From the NCBI RefSeq assembly GCF_001439785.1, contig NZ_JYLI01000020.1:1-64000 (forward strand): a DNA stretch of 64,000 nt, written 5' to 3'. Source of the stretch: Pseudomonas poae (GTDB lineage: Bacteria; Pseudomonadota; Gammaproteobacteria; Pseudomonadales; Pseudomonadaceae). The translations under genes and the position numbers were made by a program. This document shows positions 52,258 through 61,073 of this stretch, piece by piece. Position 1 is the first letter of the stretch; each line of letters starts with the position of its first letter. Below the pieces are notes generated by a model, which saw only the letters and a list, made by a program, of their open reading frames with translations, ran no database searches and was not told where the DNA came from.

Positions 52258-53571
52258 CTAACGCACCTGCGTCGCAAACCTGCCCACGGCATCCACCACC
52301 TGTTTGGCGCCGTCCTGAATTTCGACAATCACCTGGCCCGCCTGCGTGGCCAGCTCCAGCCCCTGCTCGGCCTGGGACTTGCTGTTGGCCATTTCGGCGA
52401 CCGTTTCATCCACCAGTTTCTGGTTCTGCAACACCACCGAGGCGATCTCTTCGGTGGCCGTGCTCGTGCGACCGGCCAACTGGCGAACCTCATCGGCGAC
52501 CACGGCAAAGCCGCGACCCTGCTCACCCGCGCGCGCCGCTTCGATGGCCGCGTTCAAGGCCAGCAGGTTGGTTTGCTGGGCGATGCTGCTGATGGTCTGG
52601 ATGATCGAACTGATCAACAGCGACTGTTTGCCCAGGGCTTCGACGCCGCCGGAAGCCGCCTGCATGTCCACCGAAACCTTGCGCATGGTGTGCATCGTGT
52701 CATTGACCACCACGGCGCCGCGCTGGGCCGTCACGTCGGTCTGCCGGGAAATTTCAAAGGCCGTCTGCGCAGCCTCACTGACCTGTTGTTCGCGGGCCAC
52801 CTGGTCGGTGACCACCGTGGCAAACTTCACCACTTTGCACAGCGTGCCTTCGGTGTCATACACCGGGTTGTAGGTCGCTTCCAGCCATACCGTTTCACCG
52901 CGACTGTCGATGCGTTCAAAGCGCCCGCCGACAAACTCGCCCTTGTTCAGAGTGGCCCAAAAATCCTTGTAGTGGTGTGACGCGACTTCTTCCGGCTTGC
53001 AGAAAATACGGTGATGACTGCCTTTGGCCTGGGCCAGGTTGTAGCCCATCGCCTTTAGGAACTGATCGTTGGCCATCAGCACATGCCCGGAAAGGTCAAA
53101 CTCGATCACCGCCGTCGAACGCAGCAAGGCATCGATGAAGGAGGTGTTTTCCGAAGCTTTTTCCAGACGCGAAGTGATGTTGGTGGCGTAACAGGTGATG
53201 TGGCTCAAACTGCCACTGGTATCGGTGATGGGCTGCCAGTGGGCGTGAATCCACACCAGCGAGCCGTCCGCATGCAGGTAGCGGTACTCGTCAGTGATTG
53301 ACCTCCCGGCGCTGACGGCGGCGCGAAAGTTCTGATAGCACGGCAGCCTGGCGACGTACTGCGGAACGATATCGGCCATTGCCCGCCCCAGAAGCTGCTC
53401 CTGGGTGTAGCCCAGGGCGTTGGCGAAGTTGTCGTTGCAGGCCGTTATATTCAGCGTCGGATCAATGCTCAACGTCAGCATTTCGCGGTCCAGACCGTCG
53501 CGCAGTTGGCGCAGTTGCGCCAGCTCGGCAGCCTGAACATTGAGCTGTTGCTTGATTTTGGAGTTAAACAT
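52258..53571 (-). CDS. PAS-PAS methyl-accepting chemoreceptor (BdlA-like)
   Basis: This 437-aa protein has no transmembrane helix. It carries two PAS domains (~30-135 and ~145-255; the first with NDNFANALGYTQEQLLGR, the second with NDQFLKAMGYNLAQAKG) and a C-terminal MCP signalling hairpin (QQTNLLALNAAIEAARAGEQ, then GRGFAVVADEVRQLAGRT). Size and layout match BdlA of P. aeruginosa, which drives biofilm dispersion, and Aer-type energy sensors. The hairpin is short, ending soon after the tip, as in BdlA. It is probably a cytoplasmic redox or energy sensor. Confidence 0.88.
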   Translation of the reverse strand: MFNSKIKQQLNVQAAELAQLRQLRDGLDREMLTLSIDPTLNITACNDNFANALGYTQEQLLGRAMADIVPQYVARLPCYQNFRAAVSAGRSITDEYRYLHADGSLVWIHAHWQPITDTSGSLSHITCYATNITSRLEKASENTSFIDALLRSTAVIEFDLSGHVLMANDQFLKAMGYNLAQAKGSHHRIFCKPEEVASHHYKDFWATLNKGEFVGGRFERIDSRGETVWLEATYNPVYDTEGTLCKVVKFATVVTDQVAREQQVSEAAQTAFEISRQTDVTAQRGAVVVNDTMHTMRKVSVDMQAASGGVEALGKQSLLISSIIQTISSIAQQTNLLALNAAIEAARAGEQGRGFAVVADEVRQLAGRTSTATEEIASVVLQNQKLVDETVAEMANSKSQAEQGLELATQAGQVIVEIQDGAKQVVDAVGRFATQVR

Positions 53572-53723
53572 GGGGCAGCGCCTCTGGGGTCATACTCAGG
53601 CTATCGGCAAGGCCAACGGCTTATTGAGGCCCCGTGCAAAGCGGCTGATGGAATGTCGGCGCACGTTGCAACGGCGATTCTTTGCGCCTATCGTGACCAA
53701 TAACTTATACAAGGTGAATTGCA

Positions 53724-54170
53724 TTGTACAAGAACGCCCAATGGCCTTTGACGCTCTACTTTGATGGCGATTGCCCACTTTGCGCACGCGAGATCAAGCT
53801 GCTCAGCGCCCATGCCGCGCCGGACCGCCTGCTGTTCGTTGACATCAGCGCTGAGGCATTCGACGCGACGCCCCTGGGGTTCACTGCGGCGGACATGGCC
53901 TCATCGCTGCATGCCAGGTTTGACGATGGCACCTGGGTCACCGGCCTGGACGCAACACTCTGGAGCTGGCGGGCAGCTGGCTTGGGTGTCTGGGCCGCGC
54001 CGCTGTCATGGCGGCTGACACGGCCGCTGCTGAACATCGGCTATCGCCTGTTCTGCCGCTTTCGCCCCCACCTGGCCTGGCTGCCGCATCCTGACGGCGG
54101 CGCTCGCTGTGGCGCGGATGGCTGCGCGGTGCCCGACAGCCGGACGACGAAGGCGGACAAGAAAACCTAG
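53724..54170 (+). CDS. DCC-family thiol-disulfide oxidoreductase
   Basis: This 148-aa thioredoxin-like protein has the family motif YFDGDCPLCAREI (C-x-x-C) near residue 13 and the C-terminal FCRFRPHLAW. The start must be TTG 53724: an in-frame stop lies three codons upstream and the AAGGTG ribosome site is 7 nt away; the nearby ATG is out of frame. The stop overlaps the convergent hydrolase stop by 3 bp. Confidence 0.82.
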   Translation: MYKNAQWPLTLYFDGDCPLCAREIKLLSAHAAPDRLLFVDISAEAFDATPLGFTAADMASSLHARFDDGTWVTGLDATLWSWRAAGLGVWAAPLSWRLTRPLLNIGYRLFCRFRPHLAWLPHPDGGARCGADGCAVPDSRTTKADKKT

Positions 54171-55009
54171 ACGTCCAACAGCTCGTCAAGGAAGGCGATG
54201 ACCAGCCGGTTGAACGTCTCGGCCTGGTCGTCATGCACGTAATGGCTGGCATCCGCCACTTCGGCGGTGCGCACCCGTGCGTTGCTCTCGCGCATGGCTT
54301 GCAGCGTTGCCGCCGGCAGGAAATCCGAGCGCGCGCCGCGTATGAACAGTGTCGGGCAATCGAGGGCACGCACCGCCGGCCATAAATCGGTGGGCTCGAT
54401 GCTCAGGCGTGCCTCGGCGATGCCCTGCTGATCGTGGCGCCAGGTGATAACGCCGGCGCTTTCTTTCATCGAGTGTGCCAGCCGGGAGGCCAGGCCCTGC
54501 TCCGACAAGCCGGGGCGTGAGGCCTGCCAGAACGCGCGGGCAGCGTCCCAACTCTCGAAGTTCAGCGGGGTCTGGTTCATCTCGCGGCGGATGCGCGCGG
54601 CGCCGTCGCCCTGGCTGGAGGAGCCGGGGCCGATGTCTTCGATGATCAGGCCCAGCAGGCGGTCGGGGTTTTGTCGGGCGTATTCCAGGGCGTTGGCGCC
54701 GCCCAGGGAGTGGCCCAGCAGGAAGAAGTACTCGAGGCCGGCGTGGGCGACGAAGTCTTGCAGGTCGTCGACGTAGGATTGCGTGTGGTAGCTGGTGGGC
54801 GGTGCCCAGTCGCTCAGGCCGCGACCGCGTTGGTCCAGGGCGTAGACGCAGAAGCCGGGGCCGAGCGCCTGGACCAGTGATTCCCAGGTTTGTGCGTAGG
54901 CGCGCAGGCCGTGGAGCAGGACCAGGGGGGTGTCGCTTGGGTGGCCCCAGCGCAGGACGTGCAGGTTGAGGCCGGTGCGGTTGGTGAAGAAGCTGCTGGT
55001 TGGGGGCAT
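54167..55009 (-). CDS. Alpha/beta hydrolase
   Basis: This 280-aa serine hydrolase has an HG oxyanion segment (LVLLHGLRAYAQTWES), nucleophile elbow GHSLGG, catalytic acid near LFIRGARSDFLPA and His in VADASHYVHDDQ. It resembles carboxylesterase/peroxidase-type hydrolases with no clear substrate. The ATG at 55009 begins the conserved fold; a longer frame (112 extra codons) runs back through the repeat region and is not real. Confidence 0.85.
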   Translation of the reverse strand: MPPTSSFFTNRTGLNLHVLRWGHPSDTPLVLLHGLRAYAQTWESLVQALGPGFCVYALDQRGRGLSDWAPPTSYHTQSYVDDLQDFVAHAGLEYFFLLGHSLGGANALEYARQNPDRLLGLIIEDIGPGSSSQGDGAARIRREMNQTPLNFESWDAARAFWQASRPGLSEQGLASRLAHSMKESAGVITWRHDQQGIAEARLSIEPTDLWPAVRALDCPTLFIRGARSDFLPAATLQAMRESNARVRTAEVADASHYVHDDQAETFNRLVIAFLDELLDV

Positions 55010-55077
55010 TGGTTGGGTCCGCCGGAGTGGAGGTGATCGAGTGTCTTGGGGACGGTTATGGGGTTGGCACGGTTTTA

Positions 55078-55110
55078 ATGTGGGAGCTGGCTTGCCTGCG
55101 ATAGCGGTTT
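55078..55110 (+). repeat. Pseudomonas REP element
   Basis: The sequence tgtgggagctggcttgcctg followed by cgatagcggttt is a typical P. fluorescens REP unit (GTGGGAGC near GCTTGCC). It is a single unit beside a larger structured element. Confidence 0.7.
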
Positions 55111-55164
55111 GACTGTGTACATATCCGTTGCTGCGGTGATGGCGGAGATTGGTTCCGCCCTTAC

Positions 55165-55385
55165 GGCGGGTCACTTTTGGAAAAGAGCCCCAAAAGTAAC
55201 CAAAAGGGCTCTTGCCCCACCACTCGGCACCTCGCTCACGCTCGGTGTGCCCGCACGCAGGCTTGAATCCGTGGGCCGCCGCAATGGGCCATCCCTGGCC
55301 CAGTGCGGCTAACCCGGCGTCCTGCCGGGTTACCCACGGATTCAAGCCTGCGTGCGGCCAGCGTGGTTGACGGGGCGCTTGAGAT
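55165..55385. repeat. Large structured palindromic element
   Basis: The core is a perfect 24-bp inverted repeat (arms 55252-55275 and 55333-55356, containing caggcttgaatccgtggg). The loop holds two further hairpins (tgggcc-atccct-ggccca and acccggc-gtcct-gccgggt). To the left lies another pair (aagagccc ... gggctctt, about 55173-55214). From memory, this long element recurs in fluorescent pseudomonads, always intergenic. It encodes no protein and may be a bidirectional terminator or a mobile palindrome. Confidence 0.75.
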
Positions 55386-55432
55386 CAAAATCAAGATCAA
55401 CAGCCAGATCAAAAGCCAGATCAAAAGCGTTT

Positions 55433-56725
55433 TTAGAAACGGTCGAAGCGGTACGGGCTTGGGTCGATGATTGGGGGATGGCCGCTGATGAGGTCGGCGG
55501 CCAGTTGGCCGGCGGCTGGTGAGGTGCCGAAGCCGTGGCCGGAGAAGCCGGTGGCGACGGTGAGGCCGGGGATCTTTTCGACGGGGCCGATGACCGGGTT
55601 GGAGTCCGGTGTGACGTCGATGGTGCCGGCCCAGGTCTGGGCGATTCGGACTTGCTCGAACACCGGCCAGGCGGCTTTGAGGTTGTTCATCGCGTCGTCG
55701 TTCAGCCGTGGGTTGGCGGCCGGGTCCTGGGTGCGCACGCGTTCGAACGGGCTGATGCTGTCGGCCGACCAGCGTCGCGACAGGGCCAGGTCGCTGAAGA
55801 AGTATTTGCCCAACGACACGTTCAACACGCTGCGCTGCGCACGAAATTGGGGCATGTATTGCCTGGCCAGCAACAGGTGGTCAAGGGTCAGGAATGCATC
55901 CAGCTTGCCGCGCTGGGTGATGATGAAGCCGCCGTCCTTGTGTTTGCGAAACGAAAAATCCGGCGCGCCCACGGCGATTTCGGTGGGGCCTTGCATGGGG
56001 TGGGTGCGCAGCACCGAGCAGGTCAGGGCCAGGGTCGGCAATGACACGCCGAGGTTGCCCAGAAAGCGTCGCGACCACATGCCACCGGCGAGCAAGACCT
56101 GGTCGCAGCGGATCTCGCCTTTTTCCGTGACCACGCCGCTTACCTTGCCGGCCGACATCTGCAGCGTGCGCACCGCGCACTGCTCGATAATCACCACGCC
56201 CAGGGCCATGGCCGCCTTGGCAATCGCGCTGCTGGCCAGGGTCGGTTCGGCGCGGGCGTCGGACGCGGTGTAGATCCCGCCGGCCCACTCGCCCTGGCCA
56301 CCGGGCACGCGCTGCGCGATTTCGCGATTACTGAGCAACTGCGAATCCAGGGACAGATGCTCGACCGACTTGAGCCAGCCTTCATGCATCGCCATCTGCG
56401 CTTCGTTGCGGGCGACGAACATAATGCCCTCTTGCCGATAGCCGACGTCCGCGCCGACCCGTTCAGGCATTTGCGCCCACAGGCGGTCGGCGGCCAGGGC
56501 CAGCGGAATGTCGTGAGCGTGGCGGCTGGTCTTGCGCACCCAGCCCAGGTTGCGCGAGGACTGTTCCCCGGCGATACGGCCCTTTTCCAGGACCACCACC
56601 GGGATATCGCGCTCAGCCAGCGCCAGCGCGGCGGTCAAGCCAATGATTCCGCCGCCGATGATGACGACGGACGTGGCAGAGGGAAACTCGGTGGACGTGT
56701 TCACGGGCGCAATAGTCGGGGCCAT
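55433..56725 (-). CDS. FAD-dependent amine/amino-acid oxidase (DAO family)
   Basis: This ~430-aa protein has the Rossmann FAD motif VVIIGGGIIGLTAALALAER, ATG-like motif VTEKGEIRCDQVLLAGG and the C-terminal GLTVATGFSGHGFGTSPAAG of glycine/D-amino-acid/sarcosine oxidase-type enzymes. It oxidises an amine or amino acid to an imine. The ATG at 56725 is preferred; a GTG 12 codons earlier is possible. It is last in an operon after RidA (58 bp) and the ornithine-cyclodeaminase-like gene; RidA would clear the imine product. Confidence 0.85.
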   Translation of the reverse strand: MAPTIAPVNTSTEFPSATSVVIIGGGIIGLTAALALAERDIPVVVLEKGRIAGEQSSRNLGWVRKTSRHAHDIPLALAADRLWAQMPERVGADVGYRQEGIMFVARNEAQMAMHEGWLKSVEHLSLDSQLLSNREIAQRVPGGQGEWAGGIYTASDARAEPTLASSAIAKAAMALGVVIIEQCAVRTLQMSAGKVSGVVTEKGEIRCDQVLLAGGMWSRRFLGNLGVSLPTLALTCSVLRTHPMQGPTEIAVGAPDFSFRKHKDGGFIITQRGKLDAFLTLDHLLLARQYMPQFRAQRSVLNVSLGKYFFSDLALSRRWSADSISPFERVRTQDPAANPRLNDDAMNNLKAAWPVFEQVRIAQTWAGTIDVTPDSNPVIGPVEKIPGLTVATGFSGHGFGTSPAAGQLAADLISGHPPIIDPSPYRFDRF

Positions 56726-56783
56726 GATCAAGACTCGCAAAACAATGAAAGTCGGCCGCACGAATGCACGGCCGCGTCGCGGA

Positions 56784-57206
56784 TTACTGCGCCAGGCGAA
56801 TCAGTTCCACCTGCGCCTTGGAGGCGTTGCGGTAAGCCGTCACCTCCAGCTCCACCTTGTAGACCGTCGAGCCCAGCGGCGGGCAGGTCACGGTACTGGC
56901 AGGGTCGACGCCGCGAAACTTTTCGCCGATCAGCCCCATCACCGCTGGCACGTCGCTGGGGTTCTGGATGAACACCCGCGAGCACACCACGTCGGCCAGG
57001 CTGGCATCGACTGCCTTCAAGGCCGACTCGATGTTGGCAAAGACCTGGTGCGTCTGCTCCAGAACGTCTTCGGGGATCAGTTTGGTCTGCGGGTTGCGGC
57101 CAGCGGTATTGGATACGTAGATCCAGTTGTCCACCACCACCAGGCGTGAATAGCTGGCCTGGTCTTCGAACGGCGAACCGGTCTTGAGCTTGATGATCTT
57201 GGTCAT
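56784..57206 (-). CDS. RidA-family (YjgF/YER057c/UK114) imine deaminase-like protein
   Basis: This 140-aa protein has NWIYVSNTAGRNPQTKLIPE, QVFANIESALKAVDASLADV and the C-terminal STVTCPPLGSTVYKVELEVTA. RidA proteins hydrolyse reactive imines or enamines. Some positions near the active-site Arg (CSRVFIQN) fit an Rid subgroup linked to amine catabolism. It lies between the ornithine-cyclodeaminase-like and FAD-oxidase genes. Confidence 0.88.
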   Translation of the reverse strand: MTKIIKLKTGSPFEDQASYSRLVVVDNWIYVSNTAGRNPQTKLIPEDVLEQTHQVFANIESALKAVDASLADVVCSRVFIQNPSDVPAVMGLIGEKFRGVDPASTVTCPPLGSTVYKVELEVTAYRNASKAQVELIRLAQ

Positions 57207-57239
57207 GTCGAAGGTCTCTTCAGTTGGGTAAGGAACGGC

Positions 57240-58379
57240 TCAGCGCAGCTCAGGGGTTTCCCACAGGTTCAGCTTCACGCCGATGCCCTGTTTGATGGCG
57301 TTGCGGTACACCACCGTGCCCCACGCCACGTCCTCGACCGGCATGCCGCCGACCGACATGATGATGATCTCGTCATCGTTGCGACGGCCCTGGGCATCGC
57401 CAGCGATGATCCTGCCGATGTCTTCCAGCTCTTCGTGCTGCATCTTGCCTTCGGCAATCATGTCCATGAACCGCACGCCAATCACCGGCACGTTGTGGTG
57501 TGCAGGCTTGGGCAGTTCGTCGAACCAGGCTTCGTACAGGCGGGTGTTGTCCAGCACCTTGCGCACGTCGGCACGCTCCATGCCTTCGTCCAGCGAGCAG
57601 GACGCGGGCATCGCCATAAAGCATCCCGGCTTGACCCACTCGCGCTTCACGATTGGGTAGGTCGAGGGGTCGCCGGTCTCACCGGAGCTACAATAAGTAA
57701 CAAGGTCAGAATCGCGGACCACCTCTTCGAGGCTGTCGACCACCTTGATCGTGGTGATCTGCGGATAGGTTTGCTTCACCCAGCCAATAAAATCATTCAG
57801 GCTTTTCTCGCCACGCCCTTTGATCTTCAAGGTGTCGATATGCGGGCAAACGGCGATGAACGCGGCGAGCGTGGTCTTGCCCATCACCCCCGGACCGAGC
57901 AGGCCGACCACTTTCGCGTCCTTGCGGGCCAGGTGCCGCGCGCCGACGCCGGGGATCGCACCGGTGCGGTACGCCGACAGCAGGTTGGCGGACATATGCG
58001 CCAAAGGAGCGCCGGTGTCAGGGTCATTGAGGGTGAACATCAGGATCGAACGCGGCAGGCCTTTCTCGCGATTGGCGATGTTGGAGCCGTACCATTTCAC
58101 GCCTGCGGTGCAGAAGTTGCCGCCCAGGTAGGCCGGCATCGCCATCATGCGGCGGTCGGCGGTGGGTTTGGGCATGTTGGGAAACGGCGAATCCTTCGGG
58201 AATATCACCATCGCACCATGGGAATCGTTGTTCGGCCCGGCCATGCGGTAGTCGCCGCTGTAGAGCAGGCCGAACATTTCTTCCATGGTATTCACACAGG
58301 CGAGCATGTCGGTGACGCCGGCGCGGATCATGTCCTGTTCGGACAGGTAGACGAAGTCTATTTTTGCAGTAGTGGACAT
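57240..58379 (-). CDS. Ornithine-cyclodeaminase/mu-crystallin family protein (tyramine oxidase subunit B-like)
   Basis: This 379-aa protein has the family's substrate segment AGVKWYGSNIANREKGLPRS, NAD-binding motif VGLLGPGVMGKTTLAAF and DLVTYCSSGETGD. It resembles proteins annotated as tyramine oxidase subunit B, which are found with RidA and FAD-oxidase genes as here. Chemistry may be imine reduction or a supporting role. It is first in a three-gene minus-strand operon. The 184-bp spacer to the divergent AraC gene is the likely control region. Confidence 0.75.
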   Translation of the reverse strand: MSTTAKIDFVYLSEQDMIRAGVTDMLACVNTMEEMFGLLYSGDYRMAGPNNDSHGAMVIFPKDSPFPNMPKPTADRRMMAMPAYLGGNFCTAGVKWYGSNIANREKGLPRSILMFTLNDPDTGAPLAHMSANLLSAYRTGAIPGVGARHLARKDAKVVGLLGPGVMGKTTLAAFIAVCPHIDTLKIKGRGEKSLNDFIGWVKQTYPQITTIKVVDSLEEVVRDSDLVTYCSSGETGDPSTYPIVKREWVKPGCFMAMPASCSLDEGMERADVRKVLDNTRLYEAWFDELPKPAHHNVPVIGVRFMDMIAEGKMQHEELEDIGRIIAGDAQGRRNDDEIIIMSVGGMPVEDVAWGTVVYRNAIKQGIGVKLNLWETPELR

Positions 58380-58563
58380 TATTATTCTCGGCTGAAGGTG
58401 ATATCGCTGCGGTAGGCGCGGCTCCCACGCTATCGAGGTCGAGTATCGGGCGGTGTTGCGCGCCGGTATTGTAAATTTCGGACATCACGGCTCGGCGCAC
58501 AGCCAGAAGTTGGCGCGATACGTGCGTGAATATTCGTGCCTATTTCCATAGCAAGGTCCGGAC

Positions 58564-59391
58564 ATGCTCAACTTGTGTTCACCGCTGTCGCGGCAGCACA
58601 CCGCTTATGAACAACCCTGGTTCGTGCTCAACTCATCGCGGTATGCGGTAGTGCCCTGCGAACATCCGGCGATATCGCACTTCTATGCCTTCGATGTCGC
58701 CCACTCGGCTGACCTGCTGGCGGTGCCGGATGGCTGCGTGGACATCGTGTTCGACTGCGATGCCACGCGCCCCAGCGTGAAAATCTGCGGTACGCCGCTG
58801 CAAGCCCAGCGGGTCGAACTGCTCCAGGGCCATCATTACTTTGGCGTACGCTTTGCGCCGGGGGTCATTCCAGGTTTCATCAATGTCATGGCCGAGGACC
58901 TGACCGAACAGGAGTGGGACCTGCTGCAAGTCTCGGCATTTGCCCAGAGCATGTTCGAGAACATCGTCAACGCCCCGCTGTTGCAGGACCAGATCAAGCT
59001 GTTCAACGACTACCTGGCGCCTCGCCTGATGGGCCGCACCTCGAAGCTGACCAGCCTGGTGATCCAGCAGGCGCTGGCCCATCGTGGCGATCTGCGCATC
59101 CAGCACCTGGAAGACCTCAGTGGCTACACCAGCCGCACGATTCATCGCCAGTTCAGCCAGGACACCGGCGTGTCGCCCAAGGCCTTCTTTCGGATCATTC
59201 GCTGCCAGGCCGCCCTGGACACGTTGAACAACCAGCGCGACGTGTCGTTCTCGGACCTGGCGCTGGACCTGGGCTTTTCCGATCAGTCGCACTTCCTGCG
59301 CGACTTCAAGAAGCTGGTCAGCACCACGCCCTGCGATTACCAGCGCAAAATGCTGCAGAGCGCTTACAACGAGCGCATCCGTTTCGCCTGA
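58564..59391 (+). CDS. AraC-family transcriptional regulator
   Basis: This 275-aa protein has an N-terminal sensor starting with a cupin-like strand set (LAVPDGCVDIVFDCD) and a C-terminal HTH pair (IQHLEDLSGYTSRTIHRQFS, QDTGVSPKAFFRIIRCQAAL, then DLALDLGFSDQSHFLRDFKK). The DUF6597-type sensor occurs in many AraC activators. It is divergent from the amine-oxidation operon and is the likely activator. Confidence 0.88.
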   Translation: MLNLCSPLSRQHTAYEQPWFVLNSSRYAVVPCEHPAISHFYAFDVAHSADLLAVPDGCVDIVFDCDATRPSVKICGTPLQAQRVELLQGHHYFGVRFAPGVIPGFINVMAEDLTEQEWDLLQVSAFAQSMFENIVNAPLLQDQIKLFNDYLAPRLMGRTSKLTSLVIQQALAHRGDLRIQHLEDLSGYTSRTIHRQFSQDTGVSPKAFFRIIRCQAALDTLNNQRDVSFSDLALDLGFSDQSHFLRDFKKLVSTTPCDYQRKMLQSAYNERIRFA

Positions 59392-59521
59392 ACCCTCCCT
59401 CCCTGCGCAACCCTTTTTCTGCGGCCTCCACGCGTTCTCCACAATCCCTTCACTGACCCTGCACGCTTGCCAGGCATTATCGGCACCCGTTGAAATACCC
59501 AATACGCGCCACAGGTGCCCC

Positions 59522-60430
59522 ATGCCCTCCGTAACACCGCCAGTCCTGCTCGTAGACAGTGAAAAACTCGGACAACAGTCCGCCAGCCAGACCCTCAAGG
59601 CCATCGCCAGGGCCTACCCCGGCAAGTTATTCGCCACCTTGTCGCTGGTCGCGCTGGAGAACGCGCTGCTGTTGGCCTACCCGCTGTTCGCCGGCTTTGC
59701 GGTGGACTCGATCATCCGTGGCGATGCCGCCAGTGCGTCGCTGTATGCCGGTGTGGTGCTGGGGTTCTGGGTGGTGGGCGCGGCGCGCCGGGCCCTGGAC
59801 ACACGCACCTTCACGCGCATCTACGCAGACCTTGCGGTGCCGGTGATTCTCAACCAGCGCCTGCAACGCCACAGCACCTCCAAGGCGGCGGCGCGGGTGG
59901 TATTGGCGCGGGACTTCGTGGATTTCTTCGAAAAGCACGTGCCGATCATCGCCACCGCGCTGGTCTCGATCATCGGCGCGGCGGGCATGCTGTTGGTGAT
60001 CGAGCCGTGGGTCGGCCTGGCGTGTTTGGTGGCGTTGCTGCTGTGCCTCACTGTCATGCCCGGCTTCGCCCGACGCAACCAGCGTTTGCACGAGCGCCTG
60101 AACAATCGCCTGGAAAAGGAAATCGGCCTGGTCGAAGCCGTGGGCGAACACACGCTGCACCGTCACTACCACGTACTGTCGCGCCTGCGCATCCGGCTGT
60201 CGGACCGTGAAGCCGTGGCCTTTCTGTGTATCGGCGTGGTCTCGGCGCTGCTGTTCGTGGTCGCCATCAGCCAATTGGCATTGGCGCCCGCGGTCAAAGC
60301 CGGGCATATCTATGCGGTGATGACCTACCTGTGGACCTTCGTCAGTTGCCTGGATGAGGCGCCGTCGATGATCGACCAACTGGCGCGCCTCAAGGACATC
60401 GGCAAACGCGTGGATCCGGGCCTGGCGTGA
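59522..60430 (+). CDS. Orphan ABC-transporter transmembrane domain protein
   Basis: This 302-aa protein consists only of an ABC exporter-type six-helix membrane domain (KLFATLSLVALENALLLAYP, AGVVLGFWVVGAARRALD, VPIIATALVSIIGAAGMLLV, FLCIGVVSALLFVVAI). It ends before any nucleotide-binding domain, and no ATPase gene is adjacent. A small family of such stand-alone proteins exists in proteobacteria; function is unknown. It appears intact. Confidence 0.75.
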   Translation: MPSVTPPVLLVDSEKLGQQSASQTLKAIARAYPGKLFATLSLVALENALLLAYPLFAGFAVDSIIRGDAASASLYAGVVLGFWVVGAARRALDTRTFTRIYADLAVPVILNQRLQRHSTSKAAARVVLARDFVDFFEKHVPIIATALVSIIGAAGMLLVIEPWVGLACLVALLLCLTVMPGFARRNQRLHERLNNRLEKEIGLVEAVGEHTLHRHYHVLSRLRIRLSDREAVAFLCIGVVSALLFVVAISQLALAPAVKAGHIYAVMTYLWTFVSCLDEAPSMIDQLARLKDIGKRVDPGLA

Positions 60431-61073
60431 ACGCCTGACTTATAACGCAGGCCGGACGCAATCCAAATGTGGGAGGCTCCGCCAAGTCTTCGACTTAGCG
60501 CTGTCGCGCAGCAAACGGGGGCCGCTGTGGCGAGCGGGCTTGCCCTAATGCCGTTCAGTTAAGCGTAAATCCCCTGTGGGAGCGGCGCTGCGACTTGCCT
60601 GCGAAAGCGGTGGGTCAGTCAACATTAATGTTTGCTGGGCCGACGCCTTCGCAGGCAAGCCAGCTCCCACATTTGATCGCGCTCACATTCCCTATTCAGG
60701 TCGGCTCTCAGGCCGCCGCGCTTTTGCTTTTGATCTTAGGCGCCCCGTCAAACACGCTGGGGCGCGAAGCGCCCCCAATCAACGAAAACGCGGTGTACCT
60801 GACACTACGCAGAACATGGTTTTGGGGCTGCTGCGCAGCCCAACGCGGGGCAAGCCCGCTCGCCACAGGAATGTGGCTGCCTGAAACGTCAGGTTTTAAA
60901 ATCAATAAGTTATTTTGTGTTTGATAAGAGCTGCGGTGCGACGATTCGACTTGCCTGCGAAGGCGGTAGTCCAGCAAATATTGATGTTGACTGACCCACC
61001 GCCCTCGCGGGCAAGCCCGCTCCCACGTATGGACTGCGGTGCATCAGATCGGTAGCAATGGCCAGGTAAAACT
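60431..61073. repeat. REP/BIME cluster spacer
   Basis: This 640-bp gene-free spacer is dense in REP units. One inverted pair (60575-60671) runs from gtgggagc to gctcccac. A second (60945-61027) has cttgcctgcgaaggcggt opposite accgccctcgcgggcaag. More units lie at 60525-60550 (tgtggcgagcgggcttgcc) and 60815-60870 (with an internal ggctgc-tgc-gcagcc hairpin). No gene was seen. Confidence 0.8.
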
